Below, piece after piece: positions 43,108-48,220 of a stretch of DNA of 48,220 nucleotides (positions are counted from its first letter, which is position 1; each line of letters begins with the position of its first letter). The notes beneath the pieces were generated by a model. The model was not told the DNA's origin. It searched no databases and saw nothing but the letters and a program-made list of their open reading frames with translations. Made by a program: the position numbers and the translations under genes. This DNA is from Bacteroidaceae bacterium. GTDB taxonomy: Bacteria > Bacteroidota > Bacteroidia > Bacteroidales > Bacteroidaceae. The stretch is from assembly GCA_017507385.1 (NCBI GenBank), contig JAFWAX010000082.1, forward strand, positions 1 to 48,220, given 5' to 3'.

Positions 43108-43377
43108 CTACATTTTTGTGATTTTTGATGCACGCCCCTTACCGCCTGTAATCTGGTTGATGGTTGCATCAATGACTGCCTTTGTGATGGCATCAATATC
43201 TGCTATAGCCTTTGCTGCAGGTGCAACTTTCTTTGCAGTTGTTTCTTCTGGTGCCCATTTGTTGACAGCCCAGATGAGCAGTTTGCCGAGATAAATCACG
43301 ATGAGTAGTACAATGAATACTGTGACCATACCGACAACAAGGAGTTGAAGTGCTCCGTAAATGTCATTTGTAATCAT
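43108..43377 (-). CDS. oadG: Na+-translocating decarboxylase gamma subunit
   Basis: An 89-aa protein with one N-terminal transmembrane segment (about 8-33, LLVVGMVTVFIVLLIVIYLGK) and an Ala/Lys-rich cytoplasmic tail, the typical form of OadG, which assembles the alpha and beta subunits. It is the first gene of the oadGAB operon and has a TATATTTG box 43 bases upstream. The C-terminal half (DIDAITKAVIDATINQITGGKG) resembles other Bacteroidales OadG tails. Confidence 0.88.
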   Translation of the reverse strand: MITNDIYGALQLLVVGMVTVFIVLLIVIYLGKLLIWAVNKWAPEETTAKKVAPAAKAIADIDAITKAVIDATINQITGGKGRASKITKM

Positions 43378-43420
43378 ATTGTTGAAATTTTAATTATCTT
43401 TCTACATTAAAAAAACGTTG

Positions 43421-43428
43421 CAAATATA
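43421..43428 (-). promoter_or_regulatory. -7 box of the oadGAB operon
   Basis: TATATTTG on the minus strand. The remaining intergenic sequence (43429-43746) is very AT-rich with homopolymer runs; no gene or strong structure is seen there. Confidence 0.6.
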
Positions 43429-43746
43429 CGTTATTTTTTTTACATATTTATTAAATGTATATACGTTTTTCGTAAAAAATAAAATAAAAAAGACTGTTTA
43501 TAAAAAATGCCATGTTCTTTTAGGTTGAAAAAAATGGCAAAAAAGTAATTGGGGAGGTTCTTTGTTTTGTGTTGAAAAAGCTGTGAAAGGGCTGTTTTTT
43601 TGTCGTGTGTTCAAGTAATGAAAAGTGTGAAAACCATTTGGTACCAGTGTTTGCAAAAAAGGTTTTTGTTGGCAGGAATCAGTTCTCTTGGACTTGTGTA
43701 AATATGGAAAATATTAAGATTTTTTTCTTTTTTTGAAAAGAATCCG

Positions 43747-43754
43747 TAACTTTG
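43747..43754 (+). promoter_or_regulatory. -7 box of the EIIC-kduI operon
   Basis: TAACTTTG, 27 bases upstream of the EIIC start. No TTTG -33 box lies at the right distance, consistent with an activator-dependent promoter. Confidence 0.55.
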
Positions 43755-43781
43755 TGGAAAATTTACAATTAACTAACTTTT

Positions 43782-45155
43782 ATGGAACAAGTTTTTGCTT
43801 ACATCATCGGTCTTGGCGCTGCGGTTATGATGCCTATTATCTTCACCGTTTTGGGAGTTTGTATAGGCATAAAATTCTCCAAAGCATTGAAAAGTGGACT
43901 TTATGTCGGAGTCGGTTTTGTTGGATTGGGTGTTATAACAGGTCTGCTTACTTCAAGTCTTGGACCTGCGCTTTCTAAGGTGGTGGAAATTTATGGATTA
44001 GAGCTCAACGTTTTTGATATGGGCTGGCCTGCGGCTGCGTCGGTTGCTTACAATACGACAGTTGGCGCTTTCATAATTCCTGTTTGTTTGGCAGTGAATC
44101 TGGTTCTGTTGTTGTTGGGCTGTACACGTACTATCAACATCGACTTGTGGAATTATTGGCATTTTGCTTTTATTGGTGCAGTGATTTATTTTCTGACCGA
44201 TTCTATTGGATGGGGATTTTTTGCCGCCATCATTTGCTATATTGTAACTTTGGTGTTTGCCGACATGACAGCTAAGAAATTTCAGCAATTTTATTCGGGA
44301 ATGGAAGGCATTTCTATTCCGCAACCTTTCTGTCAGGGCTTTACTCCTTTTGCTATTTTGATAGGAAAGGCTCTTGACCTTATTCCTGGATTTGATAAAT
44401 TGAATATTGATGCTGAAGGCATGAAGAAGAAGTTCGGTCTTTTTGGCGAGCCTCTTTTCCTTGGTGTCATCATCGGTATTGTAATCGGTTGCTTTGCTTG
44501 CGAAAGTTGGGATGCAGTGGTGGACGGCATTCCTGGCATACTTGGTCTCGGTATTAAAATGGGAGCAGTGATGGAACTGATACCTCGAATTACAAGTCTT
44601 TTCATTGAAGGACTCAAGCCAATCAGCGAAGCGACTCGTGAACTCATTGCTAAGAAGTTTGGAGAGAAAAAAGAGTTTTATATAGGAATGTCTCCTGCAC
44701 TTGTTATAGGTCATCCTACAACGTTGATTGTCAGTCTTCTGCTCATTCCTGTTACACTAATACTTGCGGTGGCTCTTCCAGGGAATCAGTTCCTTCCTTT
44801 GGCATCTTTAGCTGGAATGTTTTATGTGTTTGTGATGGTTCTTCCCTATACAAGAGGAAACGTAGTGAAGTCATTCATTGTGGGTCTTGTCGTGATGGCA
44901 GCAGGTCTTTACTTTGTTACGCTTATGAGTGAGAACTTCACATCGGCAGCTCATGTGGTGAGTGCAGCTCATCCTGACGATGCTGCAGTACGAGTGCCAG
45001 AAGGCTTCAAGGCCGGGTCGCTTGACTTCGCGTCGTCTCCGATTGCATTTGCTATCTATGCTTGCATGAAATATTTGAAATACATAGGTGCAGGAATTTT
45101 AAGTCTGCTCACAATCATCCTTGTTGTGTGGAATCGTAAACGGATAAATAAATAA
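43782..45155 (+). CDS. PTS EIIC protein, galactitol (GatC) family, orphan
   Basis: A 457-aa inner-membrane protein with about 11-12 hydrophobic segments, clearly of the PTS galactitol EIIC family: GIKFSKALKSGLYVGVGFVGLGVI near the N terminus, GWPAAASVAYNT (about 83-94), then EGISIPQPFCQGFTPFA and KKEFYIGMSPALVIGHPTT. EIIC normally moves a sugar while EIIA/EIIB phosphorylate it. No EIIA, EIIB, HPr or EI gene is in the window, and most Bacteroidetes lack a full sugar PTS. Followed by kduI after 24 bases, it may act as a PTS-independent carrier of unsaturated or keto-uronates; this is inference. Confidence 0.88.
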   Translation: MEQVFAYIIGLGAAVMMPIIFTVLGVCIGIKFSKALKSGLYVGVGFVGLGVITGLLTSSLGPALSKVVEIYGLELNVFDMGWPAAASVAYNTTVGAFIIPVCLAVNLVLLLLGCTRTINIDLWNYWHFAFIGAVIYFLTDSIGWGFFAAIICYIVTLVFADMTAKKFQQFYSGMEGISIPQPFCQGFTPFAILIGKALDLIPGFDKLNIDAEGMKKKFGLFGEPLFLGVIIGIVIGCFACESWDAVVDGIPGILGLGIKMGAVMELIPRITSLFIEGLKPISEATRELIAKKFGEKKEFYIGMSPALVIGHPTTLIVSLLLIPVTLILAVALPGNQFLPLASLAGMFYVFVMVLPYTRGNVVKSFIVGLVVMAAGLYFVTLMSENFTSAAHVVSAAHPDDAAVRVPEGFKAGSLDFASSPIAFAIYACMKYLKYIGAGILSLLTIILVVWNRKRINK

Positions 45156-45179
45156 TTATTAACTATATTTAGCATAAAA

Positions 45180-46154
45180 ATGAAAAGATTTTTCTTTGTA
45201 GCTGTTCTTGCAGCAACAGCATTGTCAGCTGCGGCACAGGTGAAGGTGAACTTTCAAACAGCATGCCATCCAGAAGATGTTAAACGCTATGACACCAAGA
45301 CTCTGCGCGAGCGTTTCGTGATGGAAAAAGTCATGGTCGCAGATGAAATCAACCTTACTTATTCTATGTATGACCGCTTCATCTTTGGTGGAGCAATGCC
45401 AGTGAATAAGGAACTGAAACTCGAGACTTTTGATGCCCTCAAGGCTCCCTACTTCCTGTATAATCGTGAGATTGGCATCATCAATACAGCTGGCGATGGT
45501 ATTGTTGTCGTTGATGGTGTGGAATATCCTCTCGGAGCAAAGGAGGCGCTCTATATCGGTCGCGGGAACCTTGGAAAAGACAAGAAAGGACAGAACATCG
45601 ATTCCAACAAGGAAGTTATATTCCGTTCAAAAGATCCTAAAAATCCAGCAAAGTTCTACATCAATTCTGCGACTGCTCACCAGCATTACAAAACTCAGTG
45701 GATAACTCTTGATGGGCGTAAGAACGGTAAGATTCAGTCGCTTAAAGCTACTGTAACCGGACCTCTCGGCACTTTGGAAGAGTCAAACCGTCGCACCATC
45801 TATCAGCTCATTGTGAACACATCTTTGCAAGAAGGTCCATGCCAGCTGCAGATGGGACTGACACAGCTGGAGCCAGGCTCTGTATGGAACACGATGCCTC
45901 CACATACTCATGGACGTCGTATAGAAGCATACTATTACTTCAATCTGCCAGAGACTCAAACAATCAGCCATGTCATGGGCGAACCTCAAGAAAGCCGTAT
46001 CGTATGGCTGCACAACGAACAGGCAATCATGTCGCCAGAGTGGTCAATCCATGCAGCTTCTGCCACATACTACTACACATTCATCTGGGGCATGGCAGGA
46101 GAGAATCTTGACTACAACGACAAGGATGTCATTAAGGTGACAGACCTTCAGTAA
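45180..46154 (+). CDS. kduI: 4-deoxy-L-threo-5-hexosulose-uronate ketol-isomerase (KduI) with signal peptide
   Basis: KduI converts 5-keto-4-deoxyuronate, from unsaturated galacturonate or glucuronate, into 2,5-diketo-3-deoxygluconate. The 324-aa product carries the cupin metal site His242, His244, Glu249 ([12 protein letters not shown]) and His291 (EWSIHAASA), matching the zinc ligands of E. coli KduI, which is only about 278 aa and cytosolic. Here an extra N terminus forms a clear signal peptide ([20 protein letters not shown]), so the enzyme should act in the periplasm. It is the second gene of an operon with the EIIC-type permease. Confidence 0.93.
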   Translation: MKRFFFVAVLAATALSAAAQVKVNFQTACHPEDVKRYDTKTLRERFVMEKVMVADEINLTYSMYDRFIFGGAMPVNKELKLETFDALKAPYFLYNREIGIINTAGDGIVVVDGVEYPLGAKEALYIGRGNLGKDKKGQNIDSNKEVIFRSKDPKNPAKFYINSATAHQHYKTQWITLDGRKNGKIQSLKATVTGPLGTLEESNRRTIYQLIVNTSLQEGPCQLQMGLTQLEPGSVWNTMPPHTHGRRIEAYYYFNLPETQTISHVMGEPQESRIVWLHNEQAIMSPEWSIHAASATYYYTFIWGMAGENLDYNDKDVIKVTDLQ

Positions 46155-46163
46155 AAAACATTA

Positions 46164-46358
46164 ACGTGAGTTCGACGAATTCGCATAAAGCATGCCGTTC
46201 CCAGCGTGTCTATCGTGTGCATAATATTTAAAACACCGTGTTTGAAATATTTCGTAGGCGGTGTTTGAAATATAATGCGAACGGTGGATGCTAAAACAAC
46301 GGGAATCTTATTTTTGTTCAAGTCGATTCATGTAGCTTTCAATTCGTCGAACTCACGT
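46164..46358. mobile_element. MITE-like element with perfect 18-bp terminal inverted repeats
   Basis: ACGTGAGTTCGACGAATT (46164-46181) and its exact reverse complement (46341-46358) bound a 195-bp non-coding segment that contains a family B palindrome. CATTA occurs just outside both ends. No transposase is encoded. A diverged single end (ACGTGCGCTCGATGATTTAG...) is at 35339-35358. Confidence 0.6.
46218..46286. repeat. Palindromic repeat, family B, copy 2 (diverged)
   Basis: TGCATAATATTT, then AAAACACCGTGTTTG, AAATATTTCGTAGGCGGTG and a second right-hand half (AAATATAATGC...CGGTGG). The order palindrome plus extra half is the same as at 31041-31117, with several mismatches. Confidence 0.75.
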
Positions 46359-46376
46359 AGCATTAAGATATAAATA

Positions 46377-46407
46377 AACAGGGGCGCTCCAAAAGTGTCC
46401 CTGTTTT
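46377..46407 (+). terminator. Terminator of the EIIC-kduI operon
   Basis: AACAGGG and CCCTGTT form a stem (46377-46405) followed by TTTTTG. It lies about 220 bases past kduI, downstream of the MITE-like element. Confidence 0.65.
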
Positions 46408-46465
46408 TGTGTTTCATATTAAAGTTACCCGCTAAAAAATCTGTTGATGTTAACCTAAGAATCCT

Positions 46466-46560
46466 TTATTTCCTTTCTTCTTTCTCCTTTTCCTTCTTCA
46501 GTTGATATTCAAAATATTCTTTCATCGCTTTTTCGGTTTCTTGCTTACTCTTATTCCTGA
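46466..46560 (-). pseudogene. Possible frameshifted C-terminal part of the adjacent small membrane protein
   Basis: In the frame offset from the 66-aa gene, the minus strand reads LQSLEQYLRNKSKQETEKAMKE and ends KKEKEKEERK with a stop at 46466. This is a well-formed charged helix that joins the neighbouring gene at a run of five T. It may be the original C terminus, cut off by a one-base indel. Confidence 0.35.
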
Positions 46561-46751
46561 GATATTGCTCCAATGATTGTAAAAACAACTCCAAATGCAG
46601 CACCAACAATCATCATTTGAGGAAGCATCAGATTTAAAACCTTCTTACTACTCAAATCCAACATTTCTCCTTCCATAACCAAAGGAAATACAATGTAAAA
46701 TGCAAGAACAGACAAAGCACCTATTAAATAGGCTGTGATAAATTTCTTCAT
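46551..46751 (-). CDS. Small membrane protein (66 aa), function unknown
   Basis: Two hydrophobic segments (about 4-23, TAYLIGALSVLAFYIVFPLV, and about 40-62, LMLPQMMIVGAAFGVVFTIIGAI) separated by a short polar loop. Not recognised as a family. It lies 17 bases downstream of the TonB fragment on the same strand. The neighbouring frame continues with a convincing charged tail (46466-46560), so the gene may be frameshifted and originally about 100 aa long. Confidence 0.6.
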   Translation of the reverse strand: MKKFITAYLIGALSVLAFYIVFPLVMEGEMLDLSSKKVLNLMLPQMMIVGAAFGVVFTIIGAISQE

Positions 46752-46768
46752 AATAATATATAAATAAA

Positions 46769-47065
46769 TTACAACTTAAATACGATTGGAAGTGTGTACT
46801 TAACTTTGACGGGTGTTCCATTTATTGTACCAGGATTCCATTTAGGCATAGAAGATATAACCCTAATGGCTTCCTCGTCAAGTGACTTTTCCACACCCCT
46901 CGTTATTTTAACATCTGTAACTGAACCATCTTCAGAAACAACAAATTGAACTAATACCTTACTTTGTATTTCATATTTCTTTGCCGTTTTGGGGTATTTC
47001 ACGTTCTTTGAAATGTATTTCCATAGGGCATCATTTCCACCTATAAATTCGGGGGGAGTTGTCAT
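46769..47065 (-). pseudogene. TonB C-terminal domain fragment, 5' end lost to an IS element
   Basis: The 98 residues are a nearly complete TonB C-terminal domain: PPEFIGGNDALWKYISKNVKYP, VLVQFVVSEDGSVTDVKITRGVEKSLDEEAIRV, MPKWNPG and VKYTLPIVFKL. This domain contacts the TonB box of outer-membrane receptors. The membrane anchor and linker are missing, and the sequence upstream belongs to an IS3-family element. The frame stays open a little way into it (ending VNLNQEMTTPP), so a short fused product is possible. Probably an inactivated energy-transducer gene. Confidence 0.75.
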
Positions 47066-48220
47066 TTCCTGATTTAGGTTGACTCCGTTTGGAGCCTTTC
47101 CCTGGTATAAGTTGACTCTGGTTAGACTTATAACTGTTATTTGTTGACTTGTTTTTATTATTCCTGATAATGGTTGTCTTCCCTGTTCTTATCCCGCTCA
47201 AGGGTTGACTGGAGGGCGTAGCCCGGAAGGAAACCCTTGAGGCGTCGGCAAAGGTAAACCTTTTTCCGTTATTTCCAAGGATGAGTGATTGTTTTTGATT
47301 GCTTGTGTCCTATAACTGAACCATCGTTTAGTGATTTCACCGTTATGCATCGCAGCTTGCGCCGGTGTCATCATATCAATGCTCATATGCGGCCTCTCGT
47401 TGTTATAAAAGTCCACAGCGTTCGATACGGCAGCCATGACATCCTCAATACAATTGAACCGCATATCTTTAAGGAGCTCGTTCTTCATTGTGTTGTTTAT
47501 TCTCTCAGCCTGGGCATTATCCTTGGGGTCTCCGCTTTCGGTCATGCTTATCCTTATATTCATCCTTTCGAGCAGTCTGACATATTCCGAACTGGCGTAT
47601 TGGCAACCGCGGTCTGAGTGGTGGATAAGTTCTATATCATTTTTCCCTTCTATACGCTTCATTGCCATCTTGAGAGCCTCTATGGGGTAAGAGGTTTCCA
47701 ATGTCGGCCCAACGCTCCAACCGACAATCTCTTCCGTGTAAGCATCCATAACCAGTGATAGATAACAAAACACATAGTGATATTCATCAAGCCATATGGT
47801 AATGTACGTCATATCACTTACCCATAGTTGGTTGGCTTTTGACGGAATAAAGTCCTTGATTATATTGGGATATGTGGGAAGACCATGAGACGAGTCTGTG
47901 GTCTTTGGCTTACGGGTCTTATTCCGCACCTTCAGCCGTACCTGTCGACTACCTCCACGAAACGGTCGCGGCCGACAGGGGCGTTTCCTTGAAAATCACG
48001 GCGGTACATATACCACAGTTTCATACCGCCTATGCCGGGATCTTTTGCACGGATGCATTTTATGTATTCCAGAACAAAAGACTCTTGAGCGACTTTCTTG
48101 AGGATATTTGCCTCTTCATGTTTATAATAAGCCTGCTTGCTTACGCCAAACAGTGCGCAAAGTCGTTGGACCCCATAGCGATTGGGATCCTTTGCGTGCA
48201 GGTTACTCACTGCTTGGCGC
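47066..48220 (-). mobile_element. IS3-family insertion sequence, right part (continues beyond the window)
   Basis: The transposase reading frame plus a non-coding end of about 130 bases. That end has an iterated motif on the minus strand: GACAACCATTATCAGGAAT, AGTCAACTTATACCAGGGAA and AGTCAACCTAAATCAGGAAA. Such repeats are common at transposase-binding ends. The exact tip is not certain (about 47066-47071), and the other end lies outside the window, so the target duplication cannot be checked. A hairpin (TCAAGGGTT / AAACCCTTGA, 47198-47241) overlaps the transposase stop. Confidence 0.8.
47198..48220 (-). pseudogene. IS3-family transposase OrfB, frameshifted
   Basis: The N-terminal part (47932-48220, open at the window edge) has the HTH_21 region (RYGVQRLCALFGVSKQAYYKH). 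The C-terminal part (47198-47929) is the rve integrase core with a complete D-D-(35)-E set: WVSDMTY, HHSDRGCQY and NAQAERINNTM, with exactly 35 residues between the second Asp and the Glu. The two parts are normally one protein: ...FVEVVDRYG should continue LKVRNKTRKPK. The DNA reads GGCTGAAGG at about 47931-47939, one base short, which creates a TGA stop and shifts the frame. Confidence 0.85.

Noticed and set aside
43998..44714. Long open frame (238 codons) on the minus strand opposite the EIIC gene
   Set aside because: Antisense to a well-supported membrane protein; composition is Asn/Lys/Ser-rich with no motif and no promoter.
1..48220. CRISPR arrays, rRNA genes or a restriction/defence island
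   Set aside because: No regularly spaced repeats, no rRNA-like sequence and no recognisable Cas, nuclease-methylase or toxin-antitoxin pair was found on either strand.

Overview
The window looks like a piece of a Bacteroidales chromosome, most likely from the Prevotella/Segatella group. The main evidence is the many TAnnTTTG boxes (the Bacteroidetes -7 promoter element) upstream of genes, several with a TTTG -33 box 19-21 bases away. Other signs are a gliding/type IX (type B) C-terminal sorting domain, a CarboxypepD_reg/outer-membrane beta-barrel protein, a PPi-dependent phosphofructokinase, a Na+-translocating oxaloacetate decarboxylase set and a stand-alone AICAR transformylase. The species assignment is an inference. 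No tool was run; all calls are by eye.

Layout. 0.2-7.3 kb, minus strand: tRNA modification and housekeeping genes (mnmE, ttcA-like, DUF3784, nucleoside phosphorylase, an exported propeller-like protein, mutS2). 7.6-11 kb: a uvrA with a shortened signature region, overlapping a T9SS-sorted cell-surface protein gene. 11.1-13.4 kb, plus strand: a LysM/periplasmic-binding protein and an outer-membrane barrel. 13.7-17 kb: a large outer-membrane beta-barrel protein with a Gly/Arg-rich tail, and two identical tRNA-Asp genes. 17.5-22 kb: a four-helix-bundle protein, an exported C1 peptidase (aminopeptidase C-like) and ribosomal protein S1. 22-28.4 kb, minus strand: GH43 arabinanase-like enzyme, prmA, GH25 lysozyme, PPi-PFK, KDPG aldolase and KDG kinase. 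28.6-31 kb, plus strand: a divergent LacI-type regulator and a CE15 glucuronoyl-esterase-like enzyme. 31-39.6 kb: an acidic-tailed unknown, AICAR transformylase, a small basic protein, NhaC, pheS, a DUF4348 lipoprotein, murB and an MBL-fold hydrolase. 39.8-43.4 kb, minus strand: oadG-oadA-oadB. 43.8-46.2 kb, plus strand: an orphan galactitol-type PTS EIIC followed by KduI with a signal peptide. 46.4-48.2 kb: a small membrane protein, a TonB C-terminal fragment cut off by an IS3-family element, and the IS3 transposase itself, which carries a frameshift.

How the genes fit together. Uronate catabolism recurs: an exported KduI isomerase with an EIIC-like permease, KDG kinase plus KDPG aldolase feeding glycolysis beside PPi-PFK, a CE15 esterase that would release glucuronate esters from xylan-lignin, and a GH43 arabinanase. 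No SusC/SusD pair or KduD is present, so this is not a classical polysaccharide utilisation locus.

The most unusual content is (i) the EIIC plus secreted KduI pair, with no other PTS component in view, and (ii) at least three families of intergenic palindromic repeats, each seen at two places, plus a 195-bp MITE-like element with perfect 18-bp terminal inverted repeats.
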